NCBI RefSeq assembly: GCF_019175385.1
Contig: NC_083340.1
Location: 19,790,336 to 19,854,335 of the forward strand
DNA from: Lycium barbarum
Lineage: Eukaryota > Streptophyta > Magnoliopsida > Solanales > Solanaceae
DNA: 64,000 bases
Reading direction: 5' to 3'
The notes beneath the pieces were generated by a model. The model was given only the letters and a program-made list of their open reading frames with translations, was not told the origin of the DNA and searched no databases. The stretch's first letter is position 1, and each line of letters opens with the position of its first letter. This document shows positions 22,297 to 34,451 of this stretch, in pieces. Position numbers and translations under genes: made by a program.

Positions 22297-25200
22297 TGTT
22301 ATATCCCGCATTTTGTGCGTTCGGATAATTCACGATAATCGCGGGAGGATAACAAGTAAGGCCATGTTTTTATTTTGTTTGGCATACAAGTTGCTTATGA
22401 AAATCTTGAAGTGAAAATATTAAGAAAGGCTAGGGGCAAAAAGGTAAATTCGCAATATGACTCGTGGAAATATGGGGGAAGGCGAAGGGCAAATTTGGAA
22501 TTTGGAAAAAAAATTAATTTTTCATGAAGTGCAAAATAAAACAAAAAAAAAAGTTGGGCTTGGAATTTAAGGGGCACTTGGCCATCCATGTGGATGGGCC
22601 AAGCCCATATGGGGGTAAAATTAATAAACCCAAAAGATGACTTATAAGTCATCTTATTCACCTTATTTCTCTAGAAATTTCAAGAAACAAAGAACAAGAG
22701 AAAAGGAGGAGAAACTTCAAGGGTCATTCGGCTACAACAAGTCCCACAAAAACCTTGGAAAATTCTCCATAAAAAATTATTCCTTCCTAGCCAAACAACT
22801 AATTGAAGGGTCCTTAGCAAAGTGAAGTGGTTAGTGGAGCAAGAAAAACCTATATTCATACAAGTGGCAAATTCTAGCCAAGTGAAGAATTGAGGAGAAA
22901 GGTAAGGTTTAATTCTTTCTTGTATGTTAAGGATGATTTTGTATGTTGTAGTATGTAAAAGTAGATGAAATTCATGGAAGAGTGAAAGCATGTTGTGGCC
23001 GTGCACCTACGTGTGTGTGTAGGAGTGATGATTTAATTATTTTATCTAGTATTTGGTTGTTGTTGTAGGTGTTATGTTAATAATGGAAGTTGGATGATTT
23101 TTGTGAGGTTGTAGCCATGTGTGCATGATGTTGGCCGTGAGTTGTATATTATATGTATAGCCGTGTATATTTGGTGAATTATGAAGGAATGGTGAGCAAG
23201 TTTTATTTAGTGTTTTGGTTGTTATGTTGTGGATTTTATGTTGCAAATAAAAGCTTAATGAGCTTAGTGAAGTTTAGTAGTTGGAGGCTTGTTTTGGAAG
23301 TGTAGGTAAATTGAATATGATGTTCTTGCATGTATGGAATATAATATTATTAGTATGATGTTGTTAGTGCGTAAATTATTAAGTTGTTATTGTTTTTATT
23401 GGGGTTGGAAGGTCTTGAAGGAAGTAGTATATTGATTGAGTTGTTAGAATGTATCTTGGGTTGATTATTGAAATTGTTAGTATGATTGTTGGCATTATTG
23501 TTGATAGTTTGGCCGGATTGCATTCCCGGATTGTTGTTGATTAAAATTGGCCAAGATAGATTCTTGGGGATGGTGTATTTACAGGGGAAGTGCTGCCGAA
23601 TTTTCGGTAGACAAGTGTTACTTTAAGACTCAACTTCTACAATGCTCTAATTAATGTTTGGTAAATGTGACCAAATTGTAGATTTTGGCGAATTTGGAAC
23701 TTGAGTTTGGAGTGGTGTAAGAGGTGGAAAAGGTATGTAATGCCTTACCCTTCCTTCTTTGGCATGTCTTAGACATAATAGGCTTGAATACGAGCCTCGG
23801 GGACTACTCTATCTCTAGAAATCTGAGTTTGAATTTGACCCTTATTCATTCAATAGGATTGAATTAGATGCTCTAGGTCTAATTGGAAAAGTAGTTTGAA
23901 TATATGCAACTTTCACAAACGGAACTGGAATGTCCTAAAACTTTTGTAGGTAACTTCATCAAGTCTAGGATTCTAAGGTATAATTCTCTTTCTAATAATT
24001 CGTAATGTTTTCCAAAACGTCTATTCTTTTCCAAGACAAAGGGGTATAAGTTTGTAAGCTTTTATGACTATAATGATGATCATGCTTTTGTAATGATAAC
24101 GATGATGTCAAAGAAGAGGATAAGTCTTAAAGGATTGTGATAAGAATGGTTTCATGTTAAAAAGTCTTGAGTTAAAGATTCAATACGAATATAAGAATAA
24201 TGGGCTAGTTCTTGATTTTAATTCCAATCCTTTATTATGACTTTATTTTCTAAAAACTCCAAGGCCTAAGAGTCGATGTTTCAGGAGGCTTATGATCTTA
24301 TTCTATGTTTTTCTCTTAGTGCTATCGTTCGTTGATAGTCTCATCTTATAACTATCGTTCCTTCAAGGTGAGACAAGCGGCCATGGTTATTCCATAATGT
24401 AATCGGAGGCTACCGACCTTACGTCACTCCGATGGATATATGACTTTCTTTGGGCTCTCATGCATGTTGTTATGTGTTATAAGCATATGTATATGTATAT
24501 GGGGAAGATGGGAAAAGGGCAGAGCGCTATAGACGCTATCCACCTGATCAGTTGGCACTGTATGACATGATATCATCCCGGACGCGGGATACCCGGACGC
24601 GGGATATATGGGCGAGCCGACGTATTTCGGCGCTATGACATGAAATGATACGATATGATATGATATGATATGATATGATATGATATGATGATACGTTTAC
24701 TCTCTATATATGGACATGAGATGTTTTTCAAAGGAAAGATAAGCATGCATGGCATTCGGCCTAAAAGGCTTTCATATGTACAGGTTACTCTTTTATCTCA
24801 CTATATGTTCTACGATCCCATGAAATGGTTATTCATTCTTTACGTTTCTTATTATGATGTATTCTATGCCTTACATACTCGGTACATTATTCGTACTGAC
24901 GTCCCTTCTCGCGGACGCTGCGTTTCATGCCACGCAGGTAAACAGGTAGACGGGCTTGACTCCTAGGAGCTTCATCAGTGGTACTTGAGGGTGCTCCAGT
25001 CGTTCCGGAGCTCCAGCCTATTGGTACTACTTTTGTGTACATGTTCGGGCTCGGCAATACCCGGCCCTCCTTGTTATCATATGTATTTTGTTTAGAGGCT
25101 CGCAGACAGATATGTATAGTCAGATGTTTTGTACTTATGTTGTCCTCGTCGCTGTATAATGTGCTAGCAAAGTTTATTAGTCCATGTTTATAATTATGCT

Positions 25201-25344
25201 ATTAATGTTAGTTTTAAGTAACACAAAAAAAAAAGACACGGTATGGTTCATACGGCCCACTTAGTAGTAGAGGTAAAGCGATAGATAAGGAGTACTCGGT
25301 ACAAGTATCGGGTACCCGTCGCGGCCCCTAGTTGGGTCGTGACA
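22297..25344 (+). mobile_element. 3' LTR of a Tekay/Del-like Ty3 element
   Basis: Starts TGTTATATCCCGC right after the polypurine tract and ends TTGGGTCGTGACA at 25344; length 3048 bp. Its 3' half carries motifs common in Solanaceae chromovirus LTRs, such as GGACGCGGGATA repeats at about 24576-24606, CGGGCTCGGCAATACCCGG at 25045, and a GATAT pentanucleotide run. After it, the sequence passes at once into the reversed gag-pol of another element, so the junction marks an insertion. The 5' LTR and most of the interior are missing. Confidence 0.8.
24647..24690 (+). repeat. (GATAT)n microsatellite
   Basis: About eight units of GATAT in the LTR. Confidence 0.85.
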
Positions 25345-25880
25345 AACAAGTAGGGATCTTTATACTGCTTCTCTTTAACTTCAACGACTAAAGAGGAAAG
25401 GGCTATATTCTGAACAACTATACCGCCATCCTCGGAGTCTAAAAGTCGAACGCCAAAACAGGCCAAACGGTAAACTTCCTTAGTCATAATTTCTTTATTT
25501 GCATTAACTTGAGCTAAACTTCCTATGGAACGCCAACTGAGAGCATCGGCTACAACATTCGCCTTCCCTGGATGATAGAGAATATCCGCATCATAGTCCT
25601 TAAGCAATTCGAGCCATCTTCTCTGCCTAAGATTCAAATATCTTTGCTTGAAAATATATTGCAAGCTTTTATGATCGGTGAAATTATCCACATGCACTCC
25701 ATACAAGTAGTGACGCCATAACTTAAGTGCAAAAACCACAGCTGCCAATTCTAGGTCATGAGTCGGATAATTCTTTTCATGAGCCTTAAGCTGTCTAGAT
25801 ACATAAGCCATAAATTTGCCATGCTGCATTAGAACACATCTGAGACCAATTCCTGAAGCATCACAATAATCAACGAACCC
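25345..25880 (-). pseudogene. Ty3-type RNase H region, 3' truncated
   Basis: On the minus strand, after a stop at about 25878, the frame runs VDYCDASG...[33 protein letters not shown] and [14 protein letters not shown]. These are the classic Ty3 reverse-transcriptase-linked RNase H motifs. The frame ends at the plus-strand LTR, right after [10 protein letters not shown], which in intact elements leads into the integrase zinc finger. Integrase and any chromodomain are not in the window. The in-frame TAA is a likely C-to-T change. Confidence 0.9.
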
Positions 25881-26944
25881 TTAGATTCCTTCTGGTAGCA
25901 TATAAAATGGAGCAGAAGTCAATCTCTTCTTCAAATCTTCGAAACTCTGCTCACACGCATCTAACCATTGGAATTTGACATTCTTCTGAGTCAACTTAGT
26001 CAACGGAGCTGTGATAGAAGAAAATCCCTCAATAAAACACCTGTAATAACCTGCCAGACCCAAGAAACTTCTGATATCTGATGCTGAGGTGGGTCTGGGC
26101 CAATTCTTTACGGCATCAATCTTCTGATAATCAACTTTAACACCTTTACCTAAGATCACATGGCCTAAGAACACCACTGACTTAAGCCAAAACTCACACT
26201 TTGAGAATTTTGCAAAAAGTTTGCGATCCTTAAGTGTTTGCAACACTATTCTGAGATGTTCCGCATGATTAGCCTTACAACGGGAATATACCAAAATATC
26301 ATCATGAAAATAATGATGAATAAATCGAGATAAGGCTTGAAGACCCTGTTCATAAGATCCATGAAAGCAGGTGGCGCGTTCGTCAACCCAAATGACATAA
26401 CAAGAAATTCAAAATGACCATAACGGGTTCTGAAAGCGGTCTTCGGAATGTTAACTTCCTTAACCTTTAGCTGATGGTAGCCTGATCTAAGGTCAATCTT
26501 GGAATAACATTGGGCACCCTGAAGTTGGTCAAATAAGTCATCTATTCTGGGAAGAAGGTATCTGTTCTTAATGGTGACTTTGTTCAACTGGCGGTAGTCG
26601 ATGCACATGCGTAAGGAACCATCTTTCTTTCGGAAAAATAGGACTGGCACACCCCAAGGCGAAACACTAGGCCTAATAAATCCCTTATCAAAAAGATCTT
26701 TTAAATGGGCTTTTAACTCCTTTAACTCCGTTGGAGCCATTCTGTATGGCGGAATAAATATCAGTTGAGTGTCGGGAAGTAGGTCAATCCCAAAGTCAAT
26801 TTCCCTATCGAGAGGGACTCCGGGTAGGTCATCTGGAAAGACTTCTGGAAACTCACTGACAACTGGTACTGACTGAAGAGTCGGAGTCTGGGCATATGCA
26901 TCCCTGACTCGGACTAAGTGGTAAATATACCCCTTGGAAATCAT
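25881..26944 (-). pseudogene. Ty3-type reverse transcriptase, frameshifted
   Basis: The upstream part (26944 down to about 26290) shows [67 protein letters not shown] and [14 protein letters not shown], so fingers and palm are present. A one-base deletion just before the catalytic motif shifts the frame near 26300. In the next frame the motif reads HDDILVYSR, keeping the two Asp. That frame continues with KCEFW, VVFLGHV, SDIRSFLGLAGYYRCFI and FQWLDACEQSF to 25881. The enzyme would copy element RNA into DNA; this copy cannot encode it. Confidence 0.93.
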
Positions 26945-27896
26945 CTTTTGGCTCTAAGGTAGGAAATAAATCTACCCCTGGGTGCTACTGAATTACCCTT
27001 CCATTCTATAAGTTCATCGGGAAAATCAAAGGTTATTGTTTTGGTTCTACAACCCACTGAGGCATAACAGGACTCTAACTAATACATACCCATGATTATG
27101 TCAAAGTCTACTATCTCTAATTCTATTAAGTTTGTTATGGTGTTGCGATGGTAGATTAATACTGGACAACCCCTATAGATACGTCTAGCTATAACTGATT
27201 CCCCAGCTGACGTGGATACTTTGAAGGGTTCATGCAATTGTTCGGTTCTATCCCAAATTTCTTAGCAATGTAAGAGGTTACATAAGATAGAGTGGATCTT
27301 GGGTCCATAAGAGCAAATACATCGAAGGTGAAGACCGTTAGCATACCTGTGACAACATCTCCACGAGCCTCTGTATCCTGACGACCTGATAGTGCATACA
27401 GACGGTTCTGACCACCGCCAGTATTTTCGGGCTTTGCTGCACCGCGCCCCTGCTGGGCTTGGGAATTTCGGGGATCCGCTGAATTGGTAGACTGAGCTAC
27501 ATTTCCCCCAGTATTATGTCTTGCGGATGGGAAATCCTTCAGATAATGGCCCTGCCGACCACACCCAAAGCAACCACCCGTGCCCGAACTGCATGCTCCT
27601 GGGTGTCTCTTCCCACACTTGCTACAAGTAGGATATGTGGTTGCACTAAAATTCTGGCTTTTCTGGCTAAACTTAGACCTCTGAGATCGGACACTGACTG
27701 TAGACGGAGCAGGTCCTGAAGACTTATTCTTGAAGAACTGGCGATTTCCGCCTCCTTGAGTTCCTCCCTGACTGAAATTTCCTGTAGACTCAACCCTCTT
27801 GCTGAATTCCCTATCTTTCTGCTTCTGCAGGGCTTCTTCTTCCTTCAGCCTAGTCTCGTTACCTTGCAAAAATACCAGTATCTTGGAAATAGTCAT
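26945..27896 (-). pseudogene. Ty3-type gag C-terminus, zinc knuckle and protease
   Basis: In one frame: a basic region, a CSKCGKRHPGAC motif, a zinc knuckle CFGCGRQGHYLKDF and the protease core VFALMDPRSTLSYVTSYIA. Two key positions are changed: the last Cys of the knuckle is Phe, and the Gly after Asp-Pro in the protease loop is Arg. The frame stops at 27189. Homologous sequence continues to 26945 in broken frames (IELEIVDFDIIMGM and DFPDELIEWKG are readable). Confidence 0.88.
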
Positions 27897-28622
27897 CTTG
27901 TCATTCTAAGCAGTTGTGTTGGCATCCCTGTGCAATTTGGGTTTAAGCCCAAGTACAAACCTTCTAACTGTGGCCCTCATGTCAGGAACCATGTGAGGAG
28001 CATGTTTGGACAATGACACGAACTTGAGGTAATAATCCTAAACCGTCATGTCATTCTGCCTTAGATTCTCAAACTCAATAGCCTTGGCTTCCCTGACCTC
28101 AATTGGCATGAAGTGCTCAATGAAAGTGTCTGCAAATCCATCCCAAGTAGCAAAGGATGCATTCTCCCCTCAGGACTGTTCCCATGTCTCATACCAAATA
28201 TGAGCCACATCTTGCAGCTGGAAAGCTCCAAGCTCCGCTGCCTCTGTATCATAAGCATGCATCATTCGAAACACCTTCTGAAGTCCATCAATGAAATTAT
28301 GTGGGTCTTCATCCCTCTTTGACCCTGTGAACATCGACAGCGTCATCCACATAAACTCTTGAGTCCTAGAACTATTCGACCCACTACTAGCACCAGAGCT
28401 AGGGGCCGTTTCCTGATTCCTGTCGCTGGGCTGATTTGCCAAAATTTGAGTGAGCAGCTGAATAGCTCCTCTAGCATCCGCATCCGAAGTATTGGGAGGC
28501 GTAGTTGTGGCATTAGCTGCGGCGGCTGTCTGGGCCTGAGTGCCCCCTTCTGTTGCTGCATCAACAGTAGCCCTCTGGCAAGTAGCCGTATTTCTCTTGT
28601 TGTACTTCCTTTTCAGAGCCAT
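27897..28622 (-). pseudogene. Ty3-type gag N-terminus with three in-frame stops
   Basis: Starts with ATG at 28622 (MALKRKYNKRN). The gag core has AIQLLTQILANQ, DPHNFIDGLQKVF, ELGAFQLQDVAHIWYE and, after the first stop, ATWDGFADTFIEHFMP and RQNDMTV...DYYLKFVSLSKHAP. Stops lie near 28172 (TGA), 28038 (TAG) and 27907 (TAG), all in one frame that otherwise stays open. Each is explained by a single C-to-T change. Confidence 0.9.
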
Positions 28623-28820
28623 TCCTGAAATACGTAATTCACACGAGTTAGAAAAATTCCTAAAAGCATTGCTCTATCCGCACAAACTAGAGTATGAAAG
28701 AAGTGAAACAAATCCTGAATGTCTTGGTAGTCAACTATCTATATGTGCGGGGCCCTCACACATATAAAATAAACCCCACTCGACACGGCTTCATAGACTC
28801 CCTAAGACACTTGAACCTAG

Positions 28821-28838
28821 CGCTCTGATACCAAGCTT
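28821..28838 (-). other. Primer binding site, initiator Met tRNA type
   Basis: On the minus strand the LTR end CGTGACA is followed by AAGCTTGGTATCAGAGCG. TGGTATCAGAGC is the standard PBS complementary to initiator Met tRNA in plant Ty3 chromoviruses. Confidence 0.9.
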
Positions 28839-31013
28839 TGTCACGTCCCGAACCTAGGTCTGGACGTAACACGACACCCGGTGCCTGACTGCATGTGACC
28901 GAGTGAACCGACTGGTTGGCTGAATCAACATGTGATACCAAAACATAACTGATTTGTAAAATAAAACTAACACATGCTGATTAACTAGAAGTCTGACTGA
29001 AATATCATAATGCGAAAATACTTAGAAAATCTGAAATTATCTGAAAGTAGCCAATATGGCTAAACCAAAACAGCTGAACAACTGAGTATAATTGCCAACA
29101 AGGTTAACATAACAAATATCTAACTGTCTGGACTGTGTCTATGAAGCCTCTAAGAATACTGAATAATGTAACTGTCCAAAAACTAAAATAACTGGACAGC
29201 TGATAACATCGCGAAAGAATCTGGGGCTCACCAATAGCTGATACGTGCACTCCTAAACAGCTGAGTCGTCAACCTGTATGTCGTGCCTGCATCGCGAGAT
29301 GCAGGCCCCCAAGCAATAAAAAGGGACATCAGCACATTTGAATTGTACTGATATGTACAGCAACTGAAGCAATAAAGTACTGAAACTAAAACTGAAACTG
29401 ATAGTTGTTAACTGTAAACGATGATAGCAAAGGAAGTAGAGATATGGATACCCCCTGCTCTGTATCTGAATCATCTGTTTTATCTGTGTTTGTATATGTG
29501 GGTCCTCCGCCCATAATAAATGCACGTTATGGCCTCGGCCTAGTAGTGCGTCAGTCAATGGCCTCGGCCAACTATACGTATACATAAGACTGTGCCCTTG
29601 GGAAAAATCACATATGTTCAATTACAGTTAATTAATAAAGACTGAGACCATAACAACAATGAACAATACTGAACTGAAATAGACATGATGGACTGAACTG
29701 AAAACATTGACTGTTTCTGTGCATACTGAATTTCTAGACTGAGACTCATGTGGTAACAATGCATAAGTCAATAAAGATTTCGTGCTGAGTTCATGATATT
29801 CAAATGGACAACCATGAACGGATTTTGTAACTGCAACCTTAGAAGATAACAGTTCTACAACATATCATGAAACTAGGGCTAAACTGTATTCTGAGTCAAA
29901 TTACTGACAAGTATGAAGAATGAGGCGTAGGGAGAATCATGAATATTCCCTAACGTAGATAGTTAGCCTCACATACCTTAATTCCAGCCTTTGAGCATAA
30001 TACAACGTTCGTCAACTCTTTCAACCTTAATCTATATCAATACAAGTCAAAGGGATTCTATATTAGCAATAATATCCATGTTTTGGTCATCTAAGCATTT
30101 TATCAAGTACTTGGTGGGCATAAAGCTCCACAATCTCCATTAATGGTGTTTCTTCACCTAATTCCCATTCTATTACTTCTAGGTGACTCTAAAATCTCAA
30201 TTTGATGAAAGTAACATCATTCTTCATCACCCATAGGACTACAACAATCCTAAGTTAATAATCCAAAGCCCTATCATAGTTCATATGCTACTGTCTATCA
30301 AACCCATTTACGATTCTCCCAAGAACTCATCAGGTCACAACTATAAGTGATTAGAGAGTAAAAGTATTACCTTTTTGAAGTTCAATCATCTTGAATTCGG
30401 ATTCTAGGGTTATTTTGTCCAAGACGAAGATTCAATTGATAATCTGTGGAATTGATTGAGATTCTAGCGTTAATCTTCGTTAGCTTGATGTAATAATAAA
30501 TGGAGTTTGAGTAGAAACTCACCCTGGATGATTTGTGGAAGCCCTAGAGTGTTTTCTCTCCAAAAAGACGGTTTATAATGAAATGGGAAAAGTTTTTCGG
30601 AGTTGGATATATAATAAATTCGAAAAAAGATATTTCAGGCATAATTTGGCCTGGTGCATCGCCCCGAGGGTCGCCCAGGGTGGAGCACTAGGCCTATATT
30701 ACAGGACCTAATGAAAATTACATTTTTATGCAATTTTGGCTTGGCGCGGCGCCTGGGGCGTCGCCTAGGGCGCATTCTGACAGCATTCGGTAAAATGGGT
30801 ATAACTCCTAGCACAAAACTCTGTTTTGGCTCCACAATATACCATTGGAAAGATATTTCAAAGGGTTACAACTTTTATGTTTTAATGTTTCTCAAATTCC
30901 CAACGTATATTCACGAAATTTGGCTGGATGGCAGACGTATCGAACCTTCAGTGTTTCCACTAAAATTCCAATTATACGGGTCTAACCTTAGTTCTAAGAT
31001 ATGGAGTGTAACA
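28839..31013 (-). mobile_element. 5' LTR of the minus-strand Ty3 element
   Basis: On the minus strand it starts TGTTACACTCCATATC at 31013 and ends TTCGGGACGTGACA at 28839; length 2175 bp. It abuts the PBS and is followed by gag in the right order and orientation. The bases beyond 31013 are TAATT. The partner 3' LTR is not in the window, so the target duplication cannot be tested. Confidence 0.88.
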
Positions 31014-32131
31014 TAATTGAATTAATTTCTTCTCCGTATGGCACTCAAAGTTGGAGTTTTGCTTCGACGCTTCATTTTATTAGAACTTTTAATGAATCAG
31101 GATTGATTATTTCAAGAAAAATATAATAAAAAAATAAATTGTTGTCTTTCTAATTCTGGTCTTGTAGATGATATTATAGAGTACAAAATAATGCAATAAG
31201 GTGTAAAAGAGACATGACAGACTGCAAACAACACTTTCAGTAATTTTCGATCTCCAATACATGATGTATCCCAACTTTTAATTCATTTTACATAGAGAAT
31301 CTATTGATGAATAGAAATCATCACATAGAGTGACCCTAAAGTGAAAGTTGTAAAAGGAGAATGAGATACCTATCAAAATCAAATAATCTTCCGGACAAGA
31401 ACCATTATACATGATCTGTTGAAAAGAATAAACTCACTAAAATAAATATAGTAAAATCCAAAATCTTTCATCCTTAATTCATTATAGAATTGCCATGATG
31501 TACATCATTAACAAAACCAGCACCACTGGGAATCCAAAATGCCCACTTGAATATCTCAAGCCTGCGAAATTCTGAGATGATAAAATAATATCTTTAACAT
31601 GAGGATCACCCAAAATATGAAAACATAAATATGTTTAAACTTCTATGTAGCAATAATATTCATGCAGAAAAAGTTAGCAATTTAATTAGAATTGAATAAA
31701 TGTGTAAATTCAAATATCTCAATTAGATTACAGTTCAATATAAAAAAAAAAAATGCGGTCATGCTCTTGGACGTTTGGTTACTGTGATATTCACAAGATA
31801 AATAGCACACCAACAACATCGCTATCTGGAACAACTTTGCAATTGGAACGGCTGCACAAGAAATACCGTGAATAACTAAGAAACATATCAATTTAACCTG
31901 CGTTTGTTAAATAAACGAACGCAAAGAACTCTGAGAATCGTTGCCAGCCTTTCCTATAAACTTCAATAGCGTCATTCCCCCTATCAGCTCATACTAAATG
32001 AATGGAGTCATAGAGAAAGCAATAGATTGTCAAGCATATGAGTTCTTTGCCAGAATCATATTTCAACCGGTGCAAAATTAGCATAAATTAATAGTTGTTA
32101 ATTGTCGGAAAGGGGAAGAGATAATACACAA
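31014..32131 (-). other. Low-copy stretch with candidate exons of an unknown membrane protein
   Basis: Between two retroelements. On the minus strand three pieces bounded by AG/GT chain in consistent phase. 31980-31898 (83 nt, containing VYRKGWQRFSEFFAFVYL), 31851-31783 (69 nt, VPIAKLFQIAMLLVCYL) and 31571-31482 (90 nt to a stop). Against it, the first intron would be only 46 nt. The last piece also gives a hydrophobic tail in another phase (FGFPVVLVLLMMYIMAIL). I do not recognise the family. Could be a decayed 3' end of a gene split by the retroelement insertions. Confidence 0.3.
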
Positions 32132-32240
32132 CTCCCTCCGGATCAAAAAATGAGTCCACTTAGCCTTTTTTTTTTTTTTGATAAAAAAAAGAGTTCAGTT
32201 AGCAAATTAAGAAAGAATTAACCTTGATTTTTCATATTTG
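32132..32240. mobile_element. Stowaway-like MITE, left part
   Basis: Starts CTCCCTCCGGATC. It joins 39136-39286 to give one complete MITE that aligns throughout with the reverse complement of the copy at 42147-42401. The cut is at ATTTG (32236-32240), repeated at 39136-39140. Confidence 0.85.
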
Positions 32241-33959
32241 TGTAAAGACCAGTTTGGTCGTTATAGTCTCCTCGGCATTTTCGCCCGTTCCCGAGGATTG
32301 ATTAGCTCACTTTTGACTCAAAAAAACCGTTGACACGCTTCCCGAGGTTTCTAGGCTCGATTCGGGCAACTTTTGTGAAAATATAGGTTTAAAGTGAAAA
32401 ATGATTGACCCAAAGTTGACTTTTGGGCAAACGAACCTTTTTCGGAATTCCGTCGATTCCGAGAGGTCCGGATGGTCGTTTATAAATGGTATGTGTGTTT
32501 GGTCCGGTTCCCAATGCACTTGGATGCATTCAAGACTTGGGATGGAAAAATTGGAATTAAGGCATCGGGGGCTGACTCGGTCAACGAGACCCTCATTGGG
32601 AATTCCGAGGCCACAGGCGCGTTCGTATCGCGTTTTTATGTGGGACTATGTATTTGGTAAGTGAACAGATGGCATCGGGAATTAGTCAGAAAATCGGATT
32701 GAAAGGTGAAACTTGGGCTAAGTTTCTGGTGTCTGGTGCCCGCTTTGGCGGCACCAGCATTGCACCAGCGGTACCGCTGGAGCGGTAGCCCTGCCGCTGA
32801 AGCGGTCCTAGCCATTTAGGTTTGACCGCTGGGGCGACGCCGCTGGAGCGGTCCCAGTACCGCTACAACGGGTGACGGGCAGTTAATAATATTAATGAAG
32901 TGTTAAAAAACCCTAGATCCTCATTTTACCCATTTCGATATTTGAGCTTGAAGAAACTGCTCTTGAGGATATTTAGAGGAAAATCTTGGAGGTAATTCCT
33001 ACTCATTTCTTTATTCTTCCTTTAAACCATAATCATGTTAGATTCCCCCTTCTCCCTTAATGAACCCTTGGTGGTAAGAGTTGGAACAGGGTTTGGAAGG
33101 ACATTATTCCTAGGATTATTAATGAATAAATTGATGATGTTTTGTTAGATATTGACTAATCTAGGTTCATTAATCATAGATCTTCCACTTTTAACGTTGA
33201 ATTTTGGATTTGGAGCTTAGGGTTTATACCCAATTTGGGGGTTTTGCATGAAATCAGAATCTAGGCTAATTATTGAGCTCAGCAATTAATGGTTGTATTA
33301 TGATTGCCTAGTACTTAATTTGGTATTTTGCCCACGAATTTCCCGTTTTGCCCTTGTGGGCCCATTTTCCCCAAATTCTAGGGTTGAAATTGACCTAATT
33401 GAAATCATAGCAATATTAATATCATTCTTCATGATTTCTAATATAGAATTCGATTATGCTTAGACTACTTTGGTTCTGAGCTTCAACGGAAGGGCAAGGC
33501 AAAGGAGTGAGTTGTTGGTGTTGCGGTTCGGCAGTCCAGGTAGGTTATGGTTTACCTTTAGTGAGACTTCGTATAGTGAATCACATATTTAGATTATAAT
33601 GTCGGAGAAAGCGTGTGAACCTTCGGGTATGAAGTTGGGATGGATATTGCCTTAGGTTGGGCCCTAATGTGTGTTGGGACTAGCCAGTAGCCACCCCGTT
33701 ATGTGTGCTTGATTGTTCAATTGTGTTGGCTCGATGCCATGTGTAGTTGGGAAATATCGACTTCTATCTTGTTGTCTTGACTTGGATAGAATTGACATAC
33801 CTGTGGTTGGTAGTTGTACTTGGATATATTGTTGGCGTACCCACTGTTGGTACTTGACTTGTTAATATATGTTGGTATTGTGATGTGATACTTGTTGGCG
33901 TACCCCGTGGTGATACTTGTGATATTGAAATTGATCGATTTACATATGCATTGCACGTA

Positions 33960-34320
33960 TTCTCTCATATTCATGCATGCCCGATACCCGATGATGATCC
34001 GGTATCGTTGATTGAGAGAAACTGATTTTTAATAAACTCTTTTACTTAAGTGATTGTAAAAAGGCCGATGTCCGAAGATCCATTCCGGAATCGTTGATTA
34101 TATGAAACCGATATTTTAATGAACTCTTTTACTTGAGTGATTGTGAGAAGGCCCATGTTCGAGGTTCAATTCCGGAATCGTTGATTGTGTGAAACTGATA
34201 TTTGACAGGCTCTTTTACTTGAGTGACTGTGAGATGGCCGATGTCCGATGAGCTATTCCAGTATCGTTGTTACATGGCCGATTCCGATGTTATCCCAGAA
34301 TCGTTGTTAGTGTATGGACT
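33960..34320 (+). repeat. ~90-bp tandem repeats in the LTR
   Basis: About four diverged copies with CCGGAATCGTTGATT, GAACTCTTTTACTTGAGTGA and AAGGCCGATGTCCGA in the same order. Confidence 0.75.
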
Positions 34321-34451
34321 CTGCGGGTCCCCCAGGGTGGTGCCGGTGAGACTCCCCTTGTGAGAAATTAGTCAGGGTCCCGTCTGTCTGTTAGGAAAAG
34401 ATCTAGGACGGATGACACTTAGACTTCGCGAGCCACGCTGGGTTGTTGATA

